Source of the DNA: Allobosea sp. CS1GBMeth4
GTDB taxonomy: Bacteria > Pseudomonadota > Alphaproteobacteria > Rhizobiales > Beijerinckiaceae
Reading direction: 5' to 3'
Assembly: GCF_900185715.1 (NCBI RefSeq)
Contig: NZ_FYAS01000014.1
Coordinates: 1-64,000 of the forward strand
DNA length: 64,000 nucleotides
Shown here piece by piece: positions 17,625 to 26,679 of the stretch. The position numbers were made by a program, and so were the translations under genes. The stretch's first letter is position 1. Each line of letters opens with the position of its first letter. Under the pieces are notes generated by a model. That model saw only the letters and a list, made by a program, of their open reading frames with translations, was not told where the DNA came from and did not search any database.

Positions 17625-19517
17625 ATGTGTGGCATCTGGTTTTCGGTCGGCGTCGCGCCCGATCCTCGTTTCATCGACATCGTCGCCCATCGAGGCCCCG
17701 ACGGGCGCGGCTGGGAGACCTATGACAGCGTGGCGGGACCGGTCGCGCTCGGCCATCGCCGGCTGGCGATCATCGATGTCAGCGATGCGGGCCTGCAGCC
17801 CATGGCCGATGCCACGGGGCGCTATCACCTCGTCTTCAACGGCGAGATCTACAACTATGTCGAGCTGAAGGAGGAGCTGGAGGCGAAGGGCGTCCGCTTC
17901 CAGTCGCACTCGGACAGCGAGGTCCTGCTCGCCTCCTACATCCACTGGGGCGAGGACTGCCTGCAGCGCTTTCGCGGGATGTTCGCCTTCGCGATCTACG
18001 ACCGGCGCGACCAGGTGCTCTTCGCGGCGCGGGATCGCTACGGCATCAAACCGCTCTATGTCCATAATTCCGCGCAGGGCATCGGCTTCGGCTCCGAGAT
18101 CAAGCAGCTGCTGGAAATGCCGCATGTCGTGCGGCGCGTGAATCTCGAGCGGACCTACGACTATCTCTATGCCGGCCTGACCGATCACGCCCGCGACACG
18201 ATGTTCCAGGGCGTCGAGCATATCCGTGCCGGCGAGTGCGTGAAGCTGGACCTGCGCCGCTGGCGTCCCGGCGAGCCGCTTCCGCTCCTGCGCTGGTACC
18301 GGCTGCCGGAGGTCGGTTCGATCGACATCTCCGAGGCCGAGGCGGCGGAGCGCTTCCGCGAGCTGTTCATCTCCTCGATCAAGCTGCATCTGCGCTCGGA
18401 CGTGACCATCGGATCCTGTCTTTCCGGCGGTCTCGATTCCTCAGCCGTGGTCGCGCAGATCGACCGCGAGCTCGCTGGCAGCGGCGCCAGGCTCAATACC
18501 GTCAGCGCCTGCTTCGAGGGCAGCGAGGTCGACGAGAGCCGCTATATCGACATCGTCAATCGCGCCACCGCGACGATCGGCCACAAGACCTATCCGGATT
18601 TTGCCGATGTCCTCGACGCGGCCAAGACGATCACCTGGCATCAGGACGAACCCTACGGCTCATCGAGCATCTTCGCGCAGTGGTGCGTCTTCAAGGAGGC
18701 CCACGCGCAAGGCATCAAGGTGATGCTCGACGGCCAGGGAGCCGACGAAATCCTCGGCGGCTACAGCAGCGCCTTCTTCTATCATTTCCGCGCGCTGGCG
18801 GCGCAGGGCCGCTATCTCGAACTGGCGCGCGGCCTGCTGGAGCGGAAGTTCCACAACGGCGCCGGACTGGCCGAGCAGATTCGCTGGATCGATTGGCCGC
18901 GACCGCTCGCCCACCTGCTGCGCCGCAGCCGGAACATGTCGGCGCCGGCGAACATCGATTGGATCGCCTCGCCGGTCTGGCCGTCGCATCTGCGGGAGAA
19001 GGGCCCGTTCGATGCGATGGTCGCACGCGACGGCATGGAGCCCGTGACGTCGCTCGGCCGGCTCTGCGCCGCAAGCCTCCATTCGAACCTCCCGATGCTG
19101 CTGCACTGGGAGGACCGCAACTCGATGGCACATGCGATCGAGGCACGCGTGCCCTTCCTGGACCATCCCCTGGTCGATTTCTGCATCGGCCTGGGCGATC
19201 GTCACAAGGTGGTCGGCGGCGAGACGAAACGGGTGATGCGCCGCGGCCTCGAGGGCGTCCTGCCGCCCGAGATCGCGCGCCGCCGTGACAAGATCGGCTT
19301 CCAGGCCCCGGAACAGGCCTGGTACCGGGGCCCGCTCAAGGAGGGCATGCTCGCCGGCCTCGAGGAGACGATCGCACAGTTCGGCGATCTGCTCGACGTG
19401 CCCCGGACGCGCCAATTCGCCAGCGAGATGCTGGCTGGTGTGCGTCCGGTCGATTTCACCATCTGGCGCCTGGTCAATATGGGGCTCTGGGGGCGCACTT
19501 TCGCGGTCACCCTCTGA
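17625..19517 (+). CDS. Asparagine-synthetase-like glutamine amidotransferase, copy 3
   Basis: The 630-residue protein starts MCGIWFSVGV. It shows the same intact features as copy 2: Cys2, AHRGPDGRGW, FNGEIYNY, and the ATP loop LSGGLDSSAVV. The C-terminal segments WHQDEPYGSSSIFAQWC and MLDGQGADEILGGY are also shared with copy 2, while copy 1 differs more. It is only 12 bases downstream of a GT4 gene, so the pair may act on the same residue. As with the other copies, the fold allows asparagine synthesis. Three copies within 12 kb of a glycan locus argue for sugar carboxamide formation. Confidence 0.88.
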   Translation: MCGIWFSVGVAPDPRFIDIVAHRGPDGRGWETYDSVAGPVALGHRRLAIIDVSDAGLQPMADATGRYHLVFNGEIYNYVELKEELEAKGVRFQSHSDSEVLLASYIHWGEDCLQRFRGMFAFAIYDRRDQVLFAARDRYGIKPLYVHNSAQGIGFGSEIKQLLEMPHVVRRVNLERTYDYLYAGLTDHARDTMFQGVEHIRAGECVKLDLRRWRPGEPLPLLRWYRLPEVGSIDISEAEAAERFRELFISSIKLHLRSDVTIGSCLSGGLDSSAVVAQIDRELAGSGARLNTVSACFEGSEVDESRYIDIVNRATATIGHKTYPDFADVLDAAKTITWHQDEPYGSSSIFAQWCVFKEAHAQGIKVMLDGQGADEILGGYSSAFFYHFRALAAQGRYLELARGLLERKFHNGAGLAEQIRWIDWPRPLAHLLRRSRNMSAPANIDWIASPVWPSHLREKGPFDAMVARDGMEPVTSLGRLCAASLHSNLPMLLHWEDRNSMAHAIEARVPFLDHPLVDFCIGLGDRHKVVGGETKRVMRRGLEGVLPPEIARRRDKIGFQAPEQAWYRGPLKEGMLAGLEETIAQFGDLLDVPRTRQFASEMLAGVRPVDFTIWRLVNMGLWGRTFAVTL

Positions 19518-19544
19518 CGGCCGCGATGCCGGCATCGCCCGGTT

Positions 19545-19566
19545 GCCGGCCCTGCGCAGGGCCGGC
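19545..19566. other. 22-bp perfect palindrome (possible stem-loop)
   Basis: The sequence GCCGGCCCTGC followed by its exact reverse complement lies 28 bases after amidotransferase copy 3 and about 85 bases before the MBOAT gene. It could form a very stable hairpin in RNA. There is no T-run on either side, so it is not a typical intrinsic terminator. It may attenuate readthrough or protect transcript ends. Confidence 0.6.
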
Positions 19567-19651
19567 GACCGAACCTTGGCTTGCTTGCAATCCCGATGAC
19601 GCTTGGCTAAGGCAGCCGCGGCGTGCGCCGTAGCAGGAGCCGAATTTCCGT

Positions 19652-21136
19652 ATGTTGTTCACCTCGGCGCAGTTCATTTTCCTGTACTTGCCGATCGTCC
19701 TGGCCGGGTTCTTCCTGATCGGTAGCTTCAGCCGCCCTCTGGCGGCGGCCTGGCTCACGCTCGGCTCGCTGTTCTTCTACGGATACTGGGACGCGAAATA
19801 CGTCGTCCTGCTGCTGATCTCGATCAGCATGAACTACAGCCTGGGGTATTTCCTTCAGACATCGTCGGACAAGCGGCGGAAGGGGATGGTCCTGGCGCTG
19901 GGCGTCAGCGCCAACCTGCTGCTGCTCGGCTACTACAAGTACACGAACTTCATCGTCGCCAACGTCGCTGCGATGACGGGGCTGGACTGGACCATCGACC
20001 AGATCGTCCTGCCGCTCGGAATCTCGTTCTTCACCTTCACGCAGATCGCCTTCCTGGTCGATGCCAAGCGGGGAGAGGCGCGCGAGCTCAACCCCATCCA
20101 TTACGCGCTGTTCGTCACCTATTTCCCGCATCTGATCGCAGGGCCGATCCTGCATCACAAGCAGATGATGCCGCAGTTCGGCCGGGCGGAGACCTATTCG
20201 CCGACCCTGGAGAACATCGTCGTCGGACTGACGATCTTCCTCATCGGCCTGTTCAAGAAGCTGGTGCTGGCCGATGAGGTCGCTCCCTACGCCACCGCGG
20301 TGTTCGAGGCCGCAGCCGCCGGCAAGCCGCTGAGCTTCCAGGAGGGGTGGATCGGGGCGCTGTCATACACGCTGCAGCTCTATTTCGACTTCTCCGGCTA
20401 TTCGGACATGGCGATCGGGCTGTCGCGCCTGTTCGGCATCCAGCTGCCGATCAACTTCAACTCGCCCTACAAGGCGTTCAGCATCATCGATTTCTGGCGG
20501 CGCTGGCACATCACCCTGTCGACCTTCCTGCGCGACTACCTCTACATCTCGCTTGGTGGCAGCCGGCGCGGCGAGCGGCGACGCTACCTCAACCTGTTCC
20601 TCACCATGCTGCTCGGCGGCATCTGGCACGGAGCGGGCTGGACCTTCGTCGTCTGGGGAGCGCTGCATGGCGCCTACCTGATCGTGAACCATGGCTGGCG
20701 CGCGGTCTGCGCGCGATGGCGGATCGAGCCGAAAGGGCCGCTCTGGGCTGCGGCCTGCTGGCTCCTGACCTTCATCGCGGTCGTCCTCGCCTGGGTCTAT
20801 TTCAGGGCACCGTCGATCGGGGCCGCGCATGCCGTCCTGGGTGCGATGGCGAACCCATGGCTGGCTGTCGCCGCGCCGGCGCTGGCGCCGTCCAAGGCAT
20901 GGCTCCTCTGCGCGCTGCTGCTGGCGATCGCGCTGTCGATGCCCAACACGCAGGAGTTCATGGCCTCGTTCCGTCCAGGATGGGAGTTCCGCGGACAGGG
21001 GACCCAGCCCGGCTGGTGGCGCTGGCGGCCGCAAGGAACATTCGCGCTCTACGTCGGCGGGCTCGGCGCGGCCGTGGTGCTGACCAGCATCTGGTCGACC
21101 CAGACCATCCGCGAATTCCTGTATTTCCAGTTCTGA
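19652..21136 (+). CDS. MBOAT-family membrane O-acyltransferase (AlgI-like)
   Basis: The 494-residue protein is highly hydrophobic with about ten membrane segments and begins MLFTSAQFIFLYLPIVLAG, the typical AlgI/DltB-like start. The signature FLRDYLYISLGGSRRG and the catalytic-His motif GGIWHGAGWTFVVWG are present. AlgI-type proteins move acetyl groups across the inner membrane to a periplasmic partner that esterifies polysaccharide hydroxyls. The next gene, 10 bases downstream, encodes such an SGNH-like partner. The pair therefore probably O-acetylates the surface glycan of this locus. Confidence 0.9.
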   Translation: MLFTSAQFIFLYLPIVLAGFFLIGSFSRPLAAAWLTLGSLFFYGYWDAKYVVLLLISISMNYSLGYFLQTSSDKRRKGMVLALGVSANLLLLGYYKYTNFIVANVAAMTGLDWTIDQIVLPLGISFFTFTQIAFLVDAKRGEARELNPIHYALFVTYFPHLIAGPILHHKQMMPQFGRAETYSPTLENIVVGLTIFLIGLFKKLVLADEVAPYATAVFEAAAAGKPLSFQEGWIGALSYTLQLYFDFSGYSDMAIGLSRLFGIQLPINFNSPYKAFSIIDFWRRWHITLSTFLRDYLYISLGGSRRGERRRYLNLFLTMLLGGIWHGAGWTFVVWGALHGAYLIVNHGWRAVCARWRIEPKGPLWAAACWLLTFIAVVLAWVYFRAPSIGAAHAVLGAMANPWLAVAAPALAPSKAWLLCALLLAIALSMPNTQEFMASFRPGWEFRGQGTQPGWWRWRPQGTFALYVGGLGAAVVLTSIWSTQTIREFLYFQF

Positions 21137-21146
21137 GGAGCGGCGG

Positions 21147-22268
21147 ATGCGACGCTACCTCGCGATTGTCCTGCTGCTGACCTGCCTGCCGGCCCTGGCC
21201 ATCGCGGGCTTCAACTATGTGGTCGATCCCGTCCAGTATTTCCGCCCGGCGCGCTTCTACAAGCCGGGCATCTACACCCAGGAACGGTTCCTCTATCCGG
21301 CGCTGATCCGGCACCAGCCCTATGACGGCGTGATCATCGGCACCTCGACGGCGATGACGATCCGTCCGAGCCTGGTCAACCGGGCCTTCGGCGGCCAGTT
21401 CCTCAAGCTGACCATGAACGGCGGCCGCCCCAGCGAGCAGGCCATGGTGCTGGACGCCGCCCTCAAGCACAGCGAGACGCCGCTCAGGACCGTGATCTGG
21501 GGCATCGACCCGCATATGTGGGTCTATCCGGTCAACGACCGCAACCAGCTCTATTTCTTCCCGGAATACCTCTACAAGCCCGATCCGCTCGGCGTGCTGC
21601 GCTCGTATCTGCTCAGCCGCGACATCACGGCGATGTCGTGGACGTCGCTCTACAACCATCGCTATAATCAGGTGCCCGGCATCGACCTCGACAATGTCGG
21701 CAACTGGGTCGAGTATTTCGCCCAGTTCAAATATACCTGCAGCGCGGTCGAGACGCAGGTTTCGAAGTTCGTGCCGCGCGATGCGCGCGTGCCGGTGACG
21801 CCGCCGACGCCGGAAGCCGTCGCGCAGAACGGCGCCGTGCTGAATGCGAATTTCGAGCAGAATCTGCTGCCGCTGATCCGCGCCAACCCGCAGACGCAGT
21901 TCTATCTCTATAATCCGCCCTATTCGCGGGCCGAAGCGTTCTACCTGGCGGCCAAGGCGCCGGGAGCGCTCGAGGCCCGGCAGCGCTTCAAGGAAAGACT
22001 TGAACAACTCGCGCGCGAGAACGCTAATATACATTATTATGATTTCGAACAGTGGCGCGACATCACCGATAATCTCGATAACTATTATGACTACCAGCAC
22101 CATAGCAAGGCAATCAACGACGCGATGTTCGAGTACATGGCGCGCCATCCCGGGCTTGCGACGTCCGGGCAATGGATCGAAGCGATGCGCGGGTTGAGCT
22201 ATCAGGACGTCTTCAAGCAGTGCTTTCCCCAGGAGGTCGAGGCGGCGCGCGGCACGCCGCGACCCTGA
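21147..22268 (+). CDS. Periplasmic SGNH-like protein, partner of the MBOAT acyltransferase
   Basis: The 373-residue protein has an N-terminal hydrophobic signal or anchor (LAIVLLLTCLPALAIAGF). SGNH-type elements are visible: IIGTSTAM at 64-70 with Ser67 as candidate nucleophile, and a DxxH motif at Asp315-His318 in DYQHHSK. This arrangement matches AlgJ/AlgX/DltD-like proteins that complete acyl transfer in the periplasm. It follows the MBOAT gene by 10 bases. DNA around 22000-22120 is more AT-rich than the gene average. Acceptor sugar is unknown. Confidence 0.75.
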   Translation: MRRYLAIVLLLTCLPALAIAGFNYVVDPVQYFRPARFYKPGIYTQERFLYPALIRHQPYDGVIIGTSTAMTIRPSLVNRAFGGQFLKLTMNGGRPSEQAMVLDAALKHSETPLRTVIWGIDPHMWVYPVNDRNQLYFFPEYLYKPDPLGVLRSYLLSRDITAMSWTSLYNHRYNQVPGIDLDNVGNWVEYFAQFKYTCSAVETQVSKFVPRDARVPVTPPTPEAVAQNGAVLNANFEQNLLPLIRANPQTQFYLYNPPYSRAEAFYLAAKAPGALEARQRFKERLEQLARENANIHYYDFEQWRDITDNLDNYYDYQHHSKAINDAMFEYMARHPGLATSGQWIEAMRGLSYQDVFKQCFPQEVEAARGTPRP

Positions 22269-22272
22269 CGAT

Positions 22273-22321
22273 CGGAGCGGGCGGCAATGCCAAACGGCCG
22301 GTTTCCGGCCTTCGCGCTCCG
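22273..22321 (+). terminator. Nested stem-loop after the O-acetylation genes, possible terminator
   Basis: An outer stem CGGAGCG/CGCTCCG (22273-22279 and 22315-22321) encloses an inner stem GGCCGG-TTT-CCGGCC (22296-22310) followed by TT. It begins just after the SGNH gene stop. No long T-run follows, so termination is only suggested. The next gene starts about 160 bases downstream. Confidence 0.3.
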
Positions 22322-22479
22322 CTGACGTAGCGCGCAATCCAGCCCGGACTCGCTCGACGGCCAGCCGCGAGGTCGCGGCAGCCGAGTGTCCGCGCATCGA
22401 CAGGTCCGGCACCATCGTGTAACAGGCCGGCAGCGGCGCCGGCTCTGGTTGTGGCCTCGAACCCAGCACCTTGGATCTC

Positions 22480-25110
22480 ATGTCAGGCCTAGCAGCAGAA
22501 CGCTTCGACTCCGTCGTCATGCTGACCTGGTCGGATTGGCATACCGAGCCGCGAAGCAACCGCCATCACTATGCTGTGCGCTTTGCCCGTCGCTGGCCGA
22601 CCTTCTTCGTCCAGACGAACGGTCACGGCGACGCCATTACCTTCGAGCCGGTCGCAGGGCACGACATCACGATCGTCCGGATCGGGCCGATCTACAGCCC
22701 GGCTCAAGCCGCGCGCCTCGCCGCGGCGCTGCGCGAGCGCGGCGTCTCCCGGCCGCTGGTCTGGCTCTACAATCTCTTCATCGCGGGAGCGGTCGCCCGG
22801 CTGCATCCGGCCGCCGTGGTGTATCACGCGACCGAGGACTACCTCGCCAAGGCCGACAGCGTCAGCATAACGGCGAACGATCTTTCGGGGCTGGCTTCGG
22901 CGGCGATCAGGCGAGCCGACCTGGTCGTCGCGGTTTCGGAAGGGGTGGCCGAGAGCCATCGCCTCGCGGTGCCGGCCGGCAAGCCGGTCGTCGTCCTTCC
23001 GAACGGCTGCGATTTCGCTTTCTGGCAGCAGACGGGCGCGAGCGACTATAGGCGTCCCGCCGCCGGCAAGGTCGCCCTGTTCCAGGGCGGCATCAACGGC
23101 CGGCTGGATTTTCCGCTGCTGATCAGGCTCACGGAGCTGCTGCCGGACTGGCAATTCTGGTTCTGTGGAAAAGCCGCCGATGGTGGCGACGGCTGGGTCC
23201 GGCTCCAGCGCCAGCCCAATGTGAAATATCATGGCCTGCTCGACAGCGCCGGCATCGCCGAGCTCGCGCGCCAATCCCGCGTCGGGCTGATTCCGTTCAA
23301 GGACAGCGGCCTGATGCGCAGGTCGCTGCCGCTGAAGGCCTATGAATATCTCGCCTGTGGCCTGCCCGTCGTCACGACGCCGATCGATGCCCTGGCGGAC
23401 CGTCCCGACCTGTTCGCGGCCGCGACGGACGCGGACGGGTTTGCCGAAGCGATCCGGCGGCTGGAATCTTCGCGCGAGGATGCCGCGATGATCGCAAGCC
23501 GGCTCGAGGCTGCATCGCGCAGTTCCTACGATATTCGTTTCGATGACCTGCTGTCCCATCTCGATCAGGTCATCGCGCGCCGCGTTCAGCTGCGTCCGGC
23601 GCTGAACGTGCTGATGCTCTACGATGATCGTTCCGCTCACGTCAGTACGGTCGCCGAGCATCTCGAGGGCTTCCGCAAGCATTCGCGGCATCGCTTCTTC
23701 TTTCTGCCCGCAACGGAGTTCGTCGGCCTGGCGGACAGCGGGGATGCCGCGCTGGACCTGTCCTGCTATGATGCGCTGATCGTCCACTATTCGGTCAGGG
23801 TTTCCGTCAGGAGCCACCTCTCGTCGGGGATCGCGGCGGCTGTTGCGGCCTATCGGGGGCCGAAACTTCTCTTCGTCCAGGACGAATACGACAACGTCGA
23901 AACGACGCGGCGCTGGATGGAGCGGCTCGGCATCGATGCGCTCTACACGACAGTCCCGCGGCAGGGGCTCGATTTCGTCTATCCGCGCGCCCGTTTCCCC
24001 AAGGTCGACTTCATTCCGACGCTCACGGGCTATGTTCCCGAAGACCCGTCCATCGATGCGTTTGCGATGCCGATGTCGGAGCGCAGGCTGCGTATCGCCT
24101 ATCGCGGCCGTTCGCTCTCGCATCACTACGGGGCGCTCGCCCGCGAGAAATACAGCATCGGCGTCGATGTGAAGCGGCTCGCGCAGGCGCGGGGGGTGGC
24201 CGTCGATATCGAGGTCGACGAAGGCAAGCGCATCTACGGGAGCGACTGGTATCGCTTCATCGGCTCGGCGCGCGCGACGCTCGGCACGGAGAGCGGCAGC
24301 AATGTGTTCGATATCGATGGTAGGCTCGCAAAGCTCGCCCATGAAAACAAGGGCCTGGCATACGAAGCCTTCGCTGAGCGCTACCTGAAGGAGCATGAGG
24401 GCCTGGTGACGATGAACCAGGTTTCCCCGAAGATTTTCGAGGCGATTCGCCTGCGTACCGCGCTGGTCCTGTTCGACGGCGAGTACTCCGGCGTGGTGCG
24501 GGCCGACGACCATTACATTCCGTTGGCGAAGGACTATTCCAATATCGACGAGGTTCTTTCGCGGCTGGAGGATGTCGATTTTCTCGAAGCCATGACGGCG
24601 CGGGCCTATGAGGACGTCATCGCGACCGGCAGATATTCGCTTCGTGGCTTCGTGGAGGGGGTCGACGACTATCTGTCGCAACGGGCGATGGGGCGGCGCA
24701 GGGCGACCCTTCTCAGCACGCCGGTGGCGGCGATCTATGATGACGAGGCCGCCGACCTGCTCTTGCGGCCAGGGCCTGACGGGATGTTGCTCAGCGATGT
24801 CGTGCTTGCGCAGCAGCCCGACCGCGATCAAGTCGCGCGGATCGGCCAGGCGCTTGCCGCAGCCGCGGGCGGCAAGGACAAGGAGCCCGGGAACACGATC
24901 GACCTGCGGGGCCATGAGGGGAGCCGGAAGCGCGGCCCCGCCTTCCTTGTTCTCCGGGCTCTCTGGCGCGCTCTGCCCGAGCGGCTTCAGGTCACGCTCC
25001 TGGACCGCGCCCAGGCCCTGCTCGGTTCCGATGATCGCTCGTCCTCGCTGGCCAAGGTGACCAGACGCTTCTTGCGCGCAGTGCAGCGGCGCCGTGGCGG
25101 CGTGCTATAG
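22480..25110 (+). CDS. Two-domain glycosyltransferase: GT4 domain plus CgeB-like domain
   Basis: The 876-residue protein starts MSGLAAERFDSVVMLTW (ATG at 22480; an in-frame TTG at 22471 is less likely). Residues 1 to about 370 form a GT4-like unit (VYHATEDYLA, VLPNGCDFAFW, LPLKAYEYLACGLPVVTTP). Residues about 375-745 repeat the domain of the protein at 12107-13609, with FVQDEYD, LTGYVPED, IAYRGRSL, FIGSARATLGT, SPKIFE, GEYSG and HYIPLAKDYSN. The last 130 residues are a variable basic tail. Two transferase domains suggest addition of two sugars or a processive step. It is followed by a GT4 gene at 25266. Confidence 0.8.
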   Translation: MSGLAAERFDSVVMLTWSDWHTEPRSNRHHYAVRFARRWPTFFVQTNGHGDAITFEPVAGHDITIVRIGPIYSPAQAARLAAALRERGVSRPLVWLYNLFIAGAVARLHPAAVVYHATEDYLAKADSVSITANDLSGLASAAIRRADLVVAVSEGVAESHRLAVPAGKPVVVLPNGCDFAFWQQTGASDYRRPAAGKVALFQGGINGRLDFPLLIRLTELLPDWQFWFCGKAADGGDGWVRLQRQPNVKYHGLLDSAGIAELARQSRVGLIPFKDSGLMRRSLPLKAYEYLACGLPVVTTPIDALADRPDLFAAATDADGFAEAIRRLESSREDAAMIASRLEAASRSSYDIRFDDLLSHLDQVIARRVQLRPALNVLMLYDDRSAHVSTVAEHLEGFRKHSRHRFFFLPATEFVGLADSGDAALDLSCYDALIVHYSVRVSVRSHLSSGIAAAVAAYRGPKLLFVQDEYDNVETTRRWMERLGIDALYTTVPRQGLDFVYPRARFPKVDFIPTLTGYVPEDPSIDAFAMPMSERRLRIAYRGRSLSHHYGALAREKYSIGVDVKRLAQARGVAVDIEVDEGKRIYGSDWYRFIGSARATLGTESGSNVFDIDGRLAKLAHENKGLAYEAFAERYLKEHEGLVTMNQVSPKIFEAIRLRTALVLFDGEYSGVVRADDHYIPLAKDYSNIDEVLSRLEDVDFLEAMTARAYEDVIATGRYSLRGFVEGVDDYLSQRAMGRRRATLLSTPVAAIYDDEAADLLLRPGPDGMLLSDVVLAQQPDRDQVARIGQALAAAAGGKDKEPGNTIDLRGHEGSRKRGPAFLVLRALWRALPERLQVTLLDRAQALLGSDDRSSSLAKVTRRFLRAVQRRRGGVL

Positions 25111-25265
25111 CGCGGCTCGCGATCGAAGCGGGGAGGGGTGTTTCATTTGCCCGAGAATGGTCCGGACGCCGCGCTCCAAAGAGCGAGCGTCCTTTGCATG
25201 CCGTGCAGCCTCGCATCGACCCGTCCCGCTCCCAACCCGCCGCAGCCATATCAGGGGCCAGCCCA

Positions 25266-26651
25266 ATGAGTATCAAGGTGGGTGCTGAACGTCCGCTGCG
25301 CATCGGACTGATCTCGTTCTCGGCGATCGCGGACGATCCGCGCGTGCGGCGGCAGGGCGACCTGTTCTGGGAACACGGCTGGGACGTCGTCGCGGTCGGG
25401 CTTTCCGGGGCCCGTTCGGAATCGCCGGCATGGCTCTGCCTGGAGGTTCCGGCGACCGACGAGGAGACCGCGGCGGCAGCGGTCGGGGCCGCGCCCGAAA
25501 CGCGCGATCAGGCCGTCGGCTCGATCGCGCCGCAGCCTCCGACGGCGCCGAAATCCCTGCTCGACAGGGCATTGGATGTGTGGCGAACCTTGCCGGAGCC
25601 GCTGAGGCGCAAATTGCGTTCGCCCGCGAGATCGGCATTGCGGATCGCGGATGTCGCCAGCGTCTATCTTCGTGAGGAGCGCGCGACGGCGAGCTATTGG
25701 CGCATCAACGACCGCTATCCGCTGATCTACCAGCTCGCGAGCGGCCAGAAGGCGGATATCTGGCTCGCCAATGACTGGAGCGCTCTGCCCATCGTCCGGA
25801 AGCTCGCCGCCGAGCAGGGCGTTCCCTACGCCTATGACACGCATGAGCTGGCCGTCGACGAATACGCGCAGAGCTGGCGCTGGCGGCTGATCCACAGGCC
25901 GGTCATCGCTGCGGTCGAGCGGATGGGCATCGCCGGCGCCGTCGCGACGAGCTGCGTCTCGCAAGGCATCGCCGATCGTCTGCACGAACTCTACCGGTTG
26001 CCGGAGAAGCCCATGCTGATCCGCAACATGCCGCGGTACCAGGCCCATGCCTTCCGCCCCTGCGGCGAGACGATCGAGGTGCTCTATCACGGCATCGTCT
26101 ACGAGGGCCGCGGGCTCGAGACCTGCATCGACAGCGTCGCGCTGTGGCGGCCCGAATTCCGCCTCACCATCCGTGGCCCGGGCCCGGAGGATTATCTCGC
26201 CGGGCTGCGCAAGCGGATCGAGGCGGCCGGGCTCGGCGGCCGGGTCGTGCTCGCGCCGCCGGTTCCGATGGTCGAACTGGTCAAGGAGGCGGCGCGCTTC
26301 GACATCGGCCTGTTCGCGCTGCCCGGCCACTCGCAGCAGAATGTCCATGTCCTGCCGAACAAGTTCTTCGAATACACCATGGCCGGTCTCGCGCTCTGCG
26401 TCTCGGATCTGCCCGAGATGACGGCGCTGCTGCGGCAGCACGATCTCGGCCGGCTGATCCCCGAGGTCACGCCGCAGGCGATCGCGGCCGCGGTCAACGG
26501 CTTCGACCGGCCGGCCATCGACGCCTGCAAGGCGCATGCGCTCGCCGCCGCCAAGCTGCTCAACTGGGAGGCCGAGGCCGATCGCCTCTATGCGGCGATC
26601 GCGCAGGCGGTGCCCGCGGCCGGAGAGGCGCAGCAGCCCGCGGCGCGGTAG
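25266..26651 (+). CDS. GT4-family glycosyltransferase
   Basis: The 461-residue protein begins RIGLISFSAIADDPRVRRQGD after a short leader. It carries VLYHGIVYEGRGLETCI and LPNKFFEYTMAGLALCVSD, the GT4 donor-site features. It is a close paralogue of the gene at 16098 and shares the same inserted central segment. The ATG at 25266 is chosen because the upstream in-frame extension to 25194 is unconserved leader sequence. It is the last gene of the rightward series and converges on the leftward gene 26680-27843 with only 28 bases between stops. Function: transfer of one sugar during repeat-unit assembly. Confidence 0.85.
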   Translation: MSIKVGAERPLRIGLISFSAIADDPRVRRQGDLFWEHGWDVVAVGLSGARSESPAWLCLEVPATDEETAAAAVGAAPETRDQAVGSIAPQPPTAPKSLLDRALDVWRTLPEPLRRKLRSPARSALRIADVASVYLREERATASYWRINDRYPLIYQLASGQKADIWLANDWSALPIVRKLAAEQGVPYAYDTHELAVDEYAQSWRWRLIHRPVIAAVERMGIAGAVATSCVSQGIADRLHELYRLPEKPMLIRNMPRYQAHAFRPCGETIEVLYHGIVYEGRGLETCIDSVALWRPEFRLTIRGPGPEDYLAGLRKRIEAAGLGGRVVLAPPVPMVELVKEAARFDIGLFALPGHSQQNVHVLPNKFFEYTMAGLALCVSDLPEMTALLRQHDLGRLIPEVTPQAIAAAVNGFDRPAIDACKAHALAAAKLLNWEAEADRLYAAIAQAVPAAGEAQQPAAR

Positions 26652-26679
26652 AGCCGTTTCCGGAAGGAGGCGCCGGGCG

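Noticed and set aside
22489..24915. 808-residue minus-strand open frame opposite the two-domain glycosyltransferase
   Set aside because: It shows no motifs and arginine-rich shadow composition. The plus-strand protein aligns with a paralogue in the same window.
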